Origin: CBDUQP01 sp965369385
GTDB lineage: Bacteria > Planctomycetota > Phycisphaerae > SM23-33
Reading direction: 5' to 3'
NCBI GenBank assembly: GCA_965369385.1
Contig: CBDUQP010000086.1
Location: 1-15,794, forward strand
DNA: 15,794 nucleotides
Of this stretch, positions 7,766 through 14,721 are shown one piece after another (the first letter of the stretch is position 1; the number at the start of each line of letters is the position of its first letter). The notes below the pieces were generated by a model. It searched no databases, was not told where the DNA came from, and was given only the letters and a program-made list of their open reading frames with translations. A program made the position numbers and the translations under genes.

Positions 7766-10687
7766 CTACTTAAGTGCGAGCTTGACCGTGGCGATTCCGC
7801 TGGCCGGCACACTCACCGTGAACCCCCCGGCGGTGGCTTTTGCCGTTGAATCAGCCACCGGACGCTGGAGGACATCCACCTCTACAGCTTTGGCAACCTT
7901 TCCGATCAGTTCCGGGCTGATAGCAACCTTGGCGTTTGCCTTTCGGCCGGCGGTTTCAAACAATCGCACCACCAGTTCATCACTATCCAGAGCCTTGCTG
8001 ACTGACGAGACAATCACGCTGGCTGGCGTGCATGTGATGCCGGCCGGGCTGCGGGCGGGCAGATCGCCGGTGTGCACGTCGGTGTTCACAACCTGAAGCG
8101 GATGATTGAACTCGGCACCCATGCGAATCATTTCGGCGTTCTTGAGTTTCTTGCCATGAGGCGCCAGTGCCATGCGGATATTGTGCTGGCCCTGTTCGGG
8201 CATCGGGTCCGGTTCATATGAACTGCGGATGAGCGAAACGCTCATTGTTGCCCCGTCAAGACAATGGCCATACTTGCAGTCATTCAGCACAACGCAGCCG
8301 GTGCCGCCTGTTTCGCTCACGTCGGCGAAACGCAAGGAGGGAACTTCCTGCTGGCCATCGGAAGCTCTCTGAATAGTCCCGAACGGAATCTCGTAAGTGC
8401 CAACCGTATCTTCACCATTGAGGCTGGTGGGGACGTTCATCCGAAGCGAAGGTACTCCGACCGCCTCACTACCGTGCTCGCGCCACATCACATCAATGTC
8501 AACGTCCAGCCACCGCTGACCTGCCTTAAGCGTGTAGGTTACGGTGATCTCGGAATTGCCGACTGTCATCTTCACGCGCTGCGATGCCAGATGCGGGCCA
8601 GCGGTTACGCCTTCGAATACCACGGTCTTGGGGCGATACTGTTCGACCGAATCGTGAATCAGCCACGATGTCATCCGCCCTGCTCGCTCCAGCACATATT
8701 CCAGCCCGATGGGGTTGGCCGGGTCTGCCAGATCGGCGCCGGTGGCTTTGTCGACGAGCTTGCTGATCCCGCCGGTTTTCACGTCAAAGTCCACCTCGAT
8801 GAACTCGTTCGACATCGCCCAGCCGCCTTCGAAATGGCCTCGGAACATGCTATCGACCGTCTTGCACTGCACGCCGCCGACGTAATCCGTAACCTGTCCG
8901 GGCTCAATGGATATCGCTCCATAGCCCAATGCGGAAACTTCCACCGGCACTGCCAGCTCTATATAGTGATGGTTCCAATAGAACGCGCTATCAATCCGCT
9001 GGGCCGGTACGAGCTTGCCGTCGGGCATGCGAACCACGAAGGAATGCGTTTCCGGATCGCCCTGTTCCCAGTGCAAGTCCTTGCGTTTTTCCCACTCGCC
9101 ACTGTCCCATATGGTTACCTTGCTCGTACCGCGACGGTCCCACGCCAGGGTGTTATACATCACCATCGGACGCGGGCTCTCTTCGGCGTGTCCGGCGTGC
9201 GAAATGCCGCCTTCCATGCTACCTCGCCCAACTCCTGCGCCATAGTCACGAGATTCGGCCTCGGGTGACTTCGGCTGGCGAAGCAACGCGCGATTCTCGG
9301 CAAACGAGGTGTCAATCTGCTGGGCAATCTCGCGATACGATAGAGTCTGGATCATACCGGTAGACGCTTGGGTCTCTTGCGCCCTGCCAAGATGGTACTG
9401 GCTGGTGGCGGCTACGCCCGAACCGGGAAGGATGTCATGGAAGTGCCCGAATAGCGTTTTGATCCAACCTTCGCGGAGTTCGCCCGCAGGGTACTCGCGC
9501 CCGCAGATGCGTTCTGCCAGCACTGCCGCCGTCTCGGCCTGCACAAGATCGTTCTCACACTGGCGGTTGGTCTTCTTGATGGCCGACTGCGAAGTATAGC
9601 ATCCGGTGAACTCGAAGTTCAGTTCGCCCTCAACTACGGGCAGTTCGTCGCCCAGCTTTTCAGCCTCTTCAAAGAATGCCTTGGTTGTGCTGAACTTGAA
9701 GTTCGGATAGATGGGCCAGGTGTTCATATCCTGCGCGAACTTCAGGTCGCGCCGGGTCGGGCCGCCACCGTGATCGCCAACACCATACACGCAAAGCCAA
9801 TCCTTCATTTTCCCGGTGCGTTTCCAGAAATTCAGCGCATCGGTGATATTCTTCGGCCCGAGCAGATCGTTGTACCACGAGTCAATTGCGCTGTCCATGT
9901 CCACAAGGATGCGCGAACCGTCAGGCGACTGCCACCAGAACAATGCAGGCTTGTCGAACTGGTTACCACGACAGGCGTAGTAATACTTTACACCCGCACC
10001 GGCAAAGATGGTGGGGATCGTGGCAGCATGGCCGAAAGTATCAGGTTCCCAGTCCACGGGAACATCTTCCGGTTTCAGATCGAACACTTCACTCATAAGC
10101 TGGCGTGTGTACATCGCGTGGCGTACGAGGCTCTCGGCGGATGCGAGGTTCTTGTCACCCTCCACCCAGTTGGCACCCACCACTTCCCAACGTCCCTCAG
10201 CTACGCGCTTGCGAATCTGCTCGAACATTGGCGGATTGTATTTCCGCACGATTTCATAAACGGATGCCTGGCTTTGCGAGAAGCAGAAATCGTCAAACTC
10301 GTCCATGAGCTTCAAAACGGTGGTAAAAGTATCGTTGGTGATCGCAACAGTCTCCGGCCAGGACCACATCCAGTTCATATCGATATGGGCATGCCCCGCA
10401 CAACGGATTGTGTATTTCTTGGCAACCTTGCCTATGGGAGCCATGATCTCTTCAGCCTGCTTGACGGTCTGCTGGAGCTTTGACGGATTCCCGCTGCTTA
10501 TGGCGTCCTGCACGGCTTGGTGGGCTTTGGCAATCAACTTGGTGAATTGCGATTTCTTGCCCGGATTCAATTGGCATAAACCTTGGGCAAATTCGATCTG
10601 GCTGCTGAATCGCTGTTGCCAGTACTCCAGGTCCATCTTCAAACCATCGACGCCATCAACAACATTTCTGCGATCAAGATAATTCAT
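7766..10687 (-). CDS. Glycoside hydrolase family 38 alpha-mannosidase
   Basis: The 973-residue enzyme hydrolyses terminal alpha-mannosyl linkages by a retaining mechanism. Zinc-site and catalytic motifs are present: HIDMNWMW (101-108; H101, D103), WEPDTFGH (213-220) with D216 as the expected nucleophile, and GDHGGGP (304-310). The middle-domain signature TLFGHFHDILPGSG lies at 411-424, and a large C-terminal beta region follows. No signal peptide is seen, so it probably acts in the cytoplasm on imported mannosides. The ATG at 10687 is chosen because GGAG lies 7 bases upstream and the protein then begins MNYLDRRN; an in-frame extension to 10843 looks non-coding. An odd Gly/Ser/His-rich linker occupies about residues 472-506, between the middle domain and the beta-sandwich start RPMVMYNTLAWDRRG. 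The gene stands alone and is convergent with the AraC-domain gene. Confidence 0.95.
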   Translation of the reverse strand: MNYLDRRNVVDGVDGLKMDLEYWQQRFSSQIEFAQGLCQLNPGKKSQFTKLIAKAHQAVQDAISSGNPSKLQQTVKQAEEIMAPIGKVAKKYTIRCAGHAHIDMNWMWSWPETVAITNDTFTTVLKLMDEFDDFCFSQSQASVYEIVRKYNPPMFEQIRKRVAEGRWEVVGANWVEGDKNLASAESLVRHAMYTRQLMSEVFDLKPEDVPVDWEPDTFGHAATIPTIFAGAGVKYYYACRGNQFDKPALFWWQSPDGSRILVDMDSAIDSWYNDLLGPKNITDALNFWKRTGKMKDWLCVYGVGDHGGGPTRRDLKFAQDMNTWPIYPNFKFSTTKAFFEEAEKLGDELPVVEGELNFEFTGCYTSQSAIKKTNRQCENDLVQAETAAVLAERICGREYPAGELREGWIKTLFGHFHDILPGSGVAATSQYHLGRAQETQASTGMIQTLSYREIAQQIDTSFAENRALLRQPKSPEAESRDYGAGVGRGSMEGGISHAGHAEESPRPMVMYNTLAWDRRGTSKVTIWDSGEWEKRKDLHWEQGDPETHSFVVRMPDGKLVPAQRIDSAFYWNHHYIELAVPVEVSALGYGAISIEPGQVTDYVGGVQCKTVDSMFRGHFEGGWAMSNEFIEVDFDVKTGGISKLVDKATGADLADPANPIGLEYVLERAGRMTSWLIHDSVEQYRPKTVVFEGVTAGPHLASQRVKMTVGNSEITVTYTLKAGQRWLDVDIDVMWREHGSEAVGVPSLRMNVPTSLNGEDTVGTYEIPFGTIQRASDGQQEVPSLRFADVSETGGTGCVVLNDCKYGHCLDGATMSVSLIRSSYEPDPMPEQGQHNIRMALAPHGKKLKNAEMIRMGAEFNHPLQVVNTDVHTGDLPARSPAGITCTPASVIVSSVSKALDSDELVVRLFETAGRKANAKVAISPELIGKVAKAVEVDVLQRPVADSTAKATAGGFTVSVPASGIATVKLALK

Positions 10688-10925
10688 TCTGCATCTCCAA
10701 GGCGTTGCCATCGGCAACCAACTCACAAGTAAAACTCGGGCTGCACTGCTCCGGTTGCGTGATTGTGATGTCGGCAGGACAAATCTGCAAGCCCATTCTT
10801 GAGGTGCGCTCGCGTTTTTCTCAGGTAAAATCATCCTGCCCAAGCACTAATCACTTAGTCCTTAGGCATTACGTCCCGAGAGATGTGGCTGAAATTCGGC
10901 CAGACGGGTGGTAACGCGGGAATGT
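10688..10925 (-). promoter_or_regulatory. Upstream region of the mannosidase gene with small dyads
   Basis: This leader/promoter region holds two short dyads: GTTGCC-ATC-GGCAAC (10704-10718), close to the start codon, and ACTAA-TCAC-TTAGT (10846-10859), which could be an operator about 160 bases upstream of the start. No clean -35/-10 pair was identified. Regulation by a nearby AraC-type protein is possible but unsupported by a recognised site. Confidence 0.3.
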
Positions 10926-11108
10926 TTACGCCTCGACGATGACACGAATTGTGTTCACAAGATTATCGAGTCCGAAAGGTTTCTGGAGGAAGGCATCGGT
11001 ATCGCCAAGGGCGTATCAACTGGCTGCGTCATGATGGCTGTGTCCGCTGGCTGCAATGACGGGCACATTGGCGTCTAGCCTACCGCCCACCTGCTCCGAG
11101 CGGACACC
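10926..11108 (-). pseudogene. Remnant of a response-regulator receiver domain
   Basis: Read on the minus strand, this stretch encodes RLDANVPVIAASGHSHHDAA, one more residue (Ser), an in-frame TGA (complement of 11016-11018), and then LGDTDAFLQKPFGLDNLV and NTIRVIVEA before TAA at 10926-10928. The pieces PVIAASG and AFLQKPF match beta-4/alpha-4 and the beta-5 Lys-Pro motif at the end of CheY-like receiver domains. The phosphoacceptor Asp half is missing: the frame is closed by a stop at 11109-11111 and no receiver-like sequence continues. It is therefore a decayed 3' fragment of a response regulator or hybrid histidine kinase. The sharp agreement on both sides of the stop makes chance unlikely. 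Confidence 0.7.
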
Positions 11109-11152
11109 TTAGATGAACACAATGATCGAATGCACAATGTGTGGCAATGCAA

Positions 11153-11185
11153 CGCCGGCAGTGCGAAGAGTTCACACTGCCGGCG
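11153..11185 (-). terminator. 11-bp hairpin downstream of the epimerase gene
   Basis: CGCCGGCAGTG (11153-11163) and CACTGCCGGCG (11175-11185) are perfect inverted repeats with an 11-base loop, starting 33 bases after the stop of the minus-strand epimerase gene. The following minus-strand bases are only mildly T-rich. It probably ends the MDR-SDR operon. Confidence 0.6.
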
Positions 11186-11218
11186 GGCACATCTGTAAAT
11201 CTGATAACTACTGGGTCT

Positions 11219-12034
11219 TTACGCCTCGAAGCCCAGATATTCTTTCGCAAGGTCAGTCATAAAAGCACTATCGTATTCATGGCCGGGTTGCCCATAGTAC
11301 GACAAGTCCACATCGTCACCATACCACGGACCAAGAATCTCCACAATCGGTACAGCCACCCACGCGCGACGCGGGCATATGTTCATTGTCCGCACACCCG
11401 GCGATTGCGCCTTGTCGGCCGCCAACGTGAAGGCACGAATGCTATCTTCGAGAGACAGAACCGTTATTGCCCCCAGCGTCCACTGGTGAATCTCGCGAGG
11501 CTCGGCCTTGGGAGGCATATCATCGGGCGCAGGCACAGATGCCAGCCGCAGGTTAAGCACATCAATATCCGGATACTGACGATGGAGATACTTGCTGATC
11601 TCTTCCATCAGGTATTTGGACATGCCATACCCATCGCGATCCAAACACGGATGATCGTCCGGGATCGGCATTTCCAGCGGCCGGAATTTAATGCTCTGCA
11701 TGCCCACCAATGCTATGGAGCTGGCCAGCACAAACTTCCGAGCACCACGCGCGATGCAGTATTGCATGAGGGTTCGCGTGCCTTCGCAGTTAACCATTAC
11801 TCCGTCGCGTTCCTTGCATCCACCCGTGACGGCCGCCAGATGAATAACTATATCGATGGGATAATCGTCCAGCTTGCTCAAGTCGTCATCGCTGGCAAAA
11901 TCGCCCTTCACGAACGGCAGATCGGTCTCGTGCTCGCGACGGCTCATGCAGACTACGTTGTGTGACTTCGCCAGTGACTGCGCCAACGCGCCAGCGATCA
12001 GTCCGCTTGTTCCCGTTATCAGTATATTGCTCAT
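11219..12034 (-). CDS. NAD(P)-dependent epimerase/dehydratase (extended SDR)
   Basis: The 271-residue protein begins with a Rossmann motif ITGTSGLIAG (6-15), in which the third Gly of TGxxGxxG is Ala. IHLAAVTGG (64-72) follows, then VNCEGTRTLM (81-90), LASSIALVG (103-111; active-site Ser) and the catalytic YGMSK (Y136, K140). These are the landmarks of extended SDR sugar-nucleotide epimerases, dehydratases and related sugar oxidoreductases; the exact substrate cannot be told. The ATG at 12034 is preferred because it begins directly at the Rossmann fold; it lies 22 bases after the MDR gene stop with a weak GAGAG upstream. A longer frame to 12085 would overlap the MDR gene. Operon position suggests that it acts in sequence with the MDR dehydrogenase. 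Confidence 0.85.
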   Translation of the reverse strand: MSNILITGTSGLIAGALAQSLAKSHNVVCMSRREHETDLPFVKGDFASDDDLSKLDDYPIDIVIHLAAVTGGCKERDGVMVNCEGTRTLMQYCIARGARKFVLASSIALVGMQSIKFRPLEMPIPDDHPCLDRDGYGMSKYLMEEISKYLHRQYPDIDVLNLRLASVPAPDDMPPKAEPREIHQWTLGAITVLSLEDSIRAFTLAADKAQSPGVRTMNICPRRAWVAVPIVEILGPWYGDDVDLSYYGQPGHEYDSAFMTDLAKEYLGFEA

Positions 12035-12056
12035 GAGTACTCTCTTGTTCTTTGGG

Positions 12057-13067
12057 TTATGCGTCATGCCATTGTAGGGTGGCACCGATTATGCCATCTG
12101 TCTTTCCCGTATTAATCTCCGTATAGAAACCAGGCGCCTCGGCGCAAGGAATGTGATGCGTGATAACTTCCTGCCAGGGCAGTGCGCCGGAGGCCATGTT
12201 CTTGAGAACCGCGCGCCTGCAAGGCACGAGCCCATCATCGCATGGGAAGAACATCGTAAGACGGCGATTATGAGCCGGAAGGAAGCTCAGTTCAACCGGG
12301 CTTTCGCCATAGTTACCCTGCCACACAAATTTTCCATACTGACGGCACAACTCCACGCTGCTGTTTATGCATGCCGGGATACCTGAGCATTCCAGTACCA
12401 CATCCGCACCATCGAGTGCAATCTTCTGCACTTCTTCCAGGACATTCTGACTGGCGGCGTTGATAAGAACATCTGCGCCCAGCTTGCCGGCGACCTTCAA
12501 TCGCGCATCATCAATGTCTATCGCGATAACGAAACACCCGCGAAGGCTGGCGGCGGAGACAACTCCAAGACCGATCATTCCCGCACCGTTGACCACAACT
12601 ACATCGCCCATTTTGGGCCCGGCCATGTCCACTCCATACAAACCCACCGCAGGCATCACAAACATCGCAGCCGCATCGTCAGCAATTCCCGCCGGCAAAC
12701 GAACCGCAGGATAATCCCCGTCGACCGTCGAAACAGCGTGGCTGCAATGCGCTCCCGAGACGAGCGACACATCGGTTCCATCGGCGAGGATGAGCGATTC
12801 ATTGCTGCGGTAGTAGACCTTGTCACCCACTGCCAAATCACTGACCGATTCGCCGAGCTGCTCGACTATGCCAACGGCCTGATATCCGAGACAGAGCGGG
12901 TAAGGTCCCCAGCTTATCTTGTTCTTTGCGAGGGCAAGCTCCGTACCGATACTCACGCCCGACTGCAAGCAGCGAATGGCGACCTGCCCGGCAGCGGGCT
13001 CCGGCAGGGTCACGTCGGATATGGTGAATTTCTGGTTACTGTCGCAAATAAGTGCTCTTGCCTGCAT
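12057..13067 (-). CDS. Medium-chain dehydrogenase/reductase without catalytic zinc ligands
   Basis: The 336-residue protein has an MDR GroES-like N-terminal domain and a Rossmann domain with GAGMIG (161-166) followed by the acidic IAIDIDD (181-187), favouring NAD(H). In zinc alcohol dehydrogenases the catalytic Cys lies in a GxCGTD-type segment and the His in GHE. Here the segments read SGVSIGTEL (36-44) and LGYQAVG (60-66), so Cys and His seem replaced by Ser and Tyr, and the four structural-zinc Cys are absent. This SGxSxGTE type is known among zinc-independent relatives such as the BchC-like group. The start ATG follows AGAGGAG with a 6-base spacer, a strong ribosome site. It is the first gene of a minus-strand operon with the epimerase and is divergent from an AraC regulator, which probably controls it. 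The substrate is unknown; a polyol or sugar is plausible. Confidence 0.85.
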   Translation of the reverse strand: MQARALICDSNQKFTISDVTLPEPAAGQVAIRCLQSGVSIGTELALAKNKISWGPYPLCLGYQAVGIVEQLGESVSDLAVGDKVYYRSNESLILADGTDVSLVSGAHCSHAVSTVDGDYPAVRLPAGIADDAAAMFVMPAVGLYGVDMAGPKMGDVVVVNGAGMIGLGVVSAASLRGCFVIAIDIDDARLKVAGKLGADVLINAASQNVLEEVQKIALDGADVVLECSGIPACINSSVELCRQYGKFVWQGNYGESPVELSFLPAHNRRLTMFFPCDDGLVPCRRAVLKNMASGALPWQEVITHHIPCAEAPGFYTEINTGKTDGIIGATLQWHDA

Positions 13068-13176
13068 GGCAAACTCCTCTGTGCTGCACGCACATAAGTG
13101 ATATTATTACAAAACAATCGCGATCCCAGCATATTGAATGATGTACTATCTCCGAAGGATGAACAAGAGCACATTC
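13068..13176 (-). promoter_or_regulatory. Divergent control region, MDR side
   Basis: This part of the space between the MDR operon and the AraC gene must hold the MDR promoter. On the minus strand an A/T-rich TAATAAT segment lies about 30-45 bases upstream of the start and could be the -10 region; the matching -35 is poor, as expected for an activator-dependent promoter. An 8-bp palindrome ATCGCGAT lies near 13118-13125. No recognised AraC box. Confidence 0.35.
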
Positions 13177-13206
13177 TTGACAATATAGGCACAAAACTGA
13201 TATATT
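13177..13206 (+). promoter_or_regulatory. Near-consensus sigma-70 promoter of the AraC gene
   Basis: TTGACA (13177-13182), an 18-base spacer and TATATT (13201-13206) form a strong promoter reading toward the AraC gene. Transcription would begin near 13213, giving a leader of only about 18 bases that contains AGAAAGG (13213-13219). This favours the ATG at 13231 over the upstream GTG at 13219. CAATATA (13181-13187) and TATATTG (13201-13207) form an inverted repeat spanning the promoter, a possible autoregulatory operator. Confidence 0.7.
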
Positions 13207-13230
13207 GGAGCCAGAAAGGTGCACGTCGCT

Positions 13231-14262
13231 ATGCCTGAATGGTTGGATAGAATATCGCCGTGTCCAAGAAATGTCGGACACCGGTCTACCAGAAGCGGAT
13301 GGGTGGAACCTCTGCGCGTTATCTACGATCATGAGCTGGTACTGTTTCTTGGGGGAGAGTTTTCACTGGAAATAGCCTCCCAGCAGGTCGCCCGCGATGC
13401 TCCATGGTTTGCGATCATACCGCCCGGCCATTGGCACACGTCTTCAATGTTAGAGCACTCCCAACGCAATCGTAGCCGAAGGAGCGTCGGCGACCGCAAG
13501 GCTGACAACGAAGGCGAAGCAGGCAATGCCATAGCATTGTCGATGCCCTCTGACACAGACAGCCGAAGCCGCAGACAGCTCGAACGCCACGATTGCGTTG
13601 GGAATGCTCTAGTCGGCAGACAAGGGAGACGGTGCTGGGTTCACTTCGACTGGATTTGGCAGGGCGATACAAAGGATGTCCCCATGATGACATACCACCC
13701 CGCAGCCGCTATGGAAGATCTCTATCACCATCCGCCCGAGTTCGTCCCCCAAGGCGGAATATGTGGGCATATTCATAATGATGAGCTTGTATCCGAGCTC
13801 CACGGCAAGCTGGACGAGGCGTGGAACTTCGGCGGAAAACACGGCAGGAGCCTCTCACGCGCCATATTGCTGCAATTGCTGGTGGAACTGCTGGACGTAG
13901 ATGCGGCCGCTCCGGTGGATGTCGGCTCGCGAGATTTGCCTTCCGCCGTGCGAAAGATGCTCCAGGAGATGGCATCGCTGCCGGTGAGCGAGGTTCCTTC
14001 CATACAAACCGAGTTGGCTAAGCTCGGATGCAGCTATGAGCATTTGTGCCGGGTGTTCAGAAACAGCTACGGCATCTCGCCGCTGGCATACATCAACACG
14101 TTGCGCGTGGAGCGAGCCCGAACACTGCTGAGGGAGACGCAGATGTCGGTCGGCCAGGTCGCCAGGCAGGTAGGCTTCGACAATCCCGCATACTTCACGC
14201 GACTCTTTCGGCGTCACGCAGGCACATGCCCCAGAGATTTCGCCCGCCAGACTCGCCGGTAA
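13231..14262 (+). CDS. AraC-family regulator with cupin sensor domain, interrupted in frame by a palindromic element
   Basis: With the ATG at 13231 the product is 343 residues. The N-terminal cupin part (about 25-74 and 128-170) has the usual HELVLFLGGEFSLEI, FAIIPPGHWHT (60-70) and RRCWVHFDW segments. The C-terminal double helix-turn-helix (about 255-340) has IQTELAKLGCSYEHLCRVFR, then YGISPLAYINTLRVERA and VGQVARQVGFDNPAYFTRLF, a complete AraC signature. Residues 75-127 do not belong to the family. They come from a 159-bp insertion, and deleting it joins TSSML directly to VGRQGRRCWVHFDW, a normal AraC spacing. The protein could still fold if the insert loops out between beta strands. It is divergent from the MDR-SDR operon and most likely activates it in response to a sugar. 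Whether the insertion spoils ligand sensing cannot be told. Confidence 0.88.
   Translation: MPEWLDRISPCPRNVGHRSTRSGWVEPLRVIYDHELVLFLGGEFSLEIASQQVARDAPWFAIIPPGHWHTSSMLEHSQRNRSRRSVGDRKADNEGEAGNAIALSMPSDTDSRSRRQLERHDCVGNALVGRQGRRCWVHFDWIWQGDTKDVPMMTYHPAAAMEDLYHHPPEFVPQGGICGHIHNDELVSELHGKLDEAWNFGGKHGRSLSRAILLQLLVELLDVDAAAPVDVGSRDLPSAVRKMLQEMASLPVSEVPSIQTELAKLGCSYEHLCRVFRNSYGISPLAYINTLRVERARTLLRETQMSVGQVARQVGFDNPAYFTRLFRRHAGTCPRDFARQTRR
13451..13473 (+). repeat. Left terminal inverted repeat of the AraC insertion element
   Basis: This 23-base repeat pairs with 13589-13611, with 22 of 23 positions matching, the one difference being C versus T at the eighth position. In the host frame it encodes EHSQRNR after Leu74. 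Its first two bases are one copy of the presumed TA duplication. Confidence 0.85.
13589..13611 (-). repeat. Right terminal inverted repeat of the AraC insertion element
   Basis: Reverse complement of the left repeat with one mismatch. It encodes the end of the inserted peptide (HDCVGNAL) and its last two bases are the second TA. The normal AraC sequence resumes with GTC at 13612. Confidence 0.85.
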
Positions 14263-14721
14263 ACCCAACACACCGAAGCGAGCACATAGCTCTTCACCCA
14301 TCCGCAATACTGTGGCCGGGAGAAGGCAAGCATGTACGTGCGCTTCGCGTTCGCACAAACAGCACACTTCGCGATAAATCGGCGCACAGTCACATACTTA
14401 CATATTGACCGTTGATGGCCAAAACGCTGCATACGATTTGGTCCAAAATTTTCAGGCGGCCTGAAACACGCAACAAACTTCCAAAAGCGTTGCGTATTTT
14501 GCGTCTTTTGGACAACGCTCGCGATTTTGCGTTTCGTTGCAATCCCCCTCAAAATAGATACTTACGTTTATGAAATTTGCAATACTGTAAAAAAACAGCT
14601 TGTGCAACACCTCTATTTCACATTTTCTCAATAAAGGGCCGAGGTTTTTGTCGAATCAGCATCAACTTCTCCCGCGGCCTGGGTATTCCACATTCCGCCC
14701 AAGGCGACATGCAAGATCACG
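14263..14721. other. Gene-free region with several short dyads and repeats between convergent genes
   Basis: No gene is supported. The middle is A/T-rich and structured. TTTCAGG-CGG-CCTGAAA (14450-14466) is a 7-bp hairpin. CCAAAAG (14481-14487) pairs with CTTTTGG (14505-14511). ATTTTGCGT occurs directly repeated at 14496-14504 and 14524-14532, inside a run rich in TTGCGT-like words. CTGT-A(6)-ACAG lies near 14586-14600. TTTTT at about 14646-14650 follows a G/C-rich patch and might end AraC transcripts, but its stem is weak. Such content could be transcription ends, a small RNA or a repeat relic; I cannot decide. Confidence 0.4.

Larger units (their letters stand above)
13451..13611. mobile_element. 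TA-flanked miniature inverted-repeat element inserted in frame in the AraC gene
   Basis: The ends are 23-bp inverted repeats with one mismatch: the left copy (13451-13473) begins TAGAGCACTCCCAACGCAAT and the right copy (13589-13611) ends in its complement with a single A for G change. Both ends carry TA, as expected for a TA target duplication of the Tc1/mariner-IS630 type. Net added length is 159 bp (53 codons). A second dyad CAATGC-CATA-GCATTG (13524-13539) lies exactly at the centre, and the arms between are imperfectly complementary, so the whole element could fold into one long hairpin. It encodes no transposase. It is open in the host frame and also across much of the opposite strand. 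In-frame palindromic insertions are known from Rickettsia (RPE) by analogy only. Confidence 0.85.

Noticed and set aside
8264..9268. Long plus-strand open frame opposite the mannosidase (334 residues)
   Set aside because: It lies wholly within the conserved GH38 gene on the other strand and shows no domain features.
10688..10843. N-terminal extension of the mannosidase reading frame
   Set aside because: The extra residues look non-coding, and a good Shine-Dalgarno site sits directly before the ATG at 10687.
11141..11965. Plus-strand open frame opposite the epimerase (274 residues)
   Set aside because: Antisense shadow of the SDR gene; sequence shows no family motifs and the SDR motifs on the minus strand are complete.
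12035..12085. N-terminal extension of the epimerase reading frame
   Set aside because: It would overlap the upstream dehydrogenase gene, and the Rossmann fold begins directly at the internal ATG 12034.
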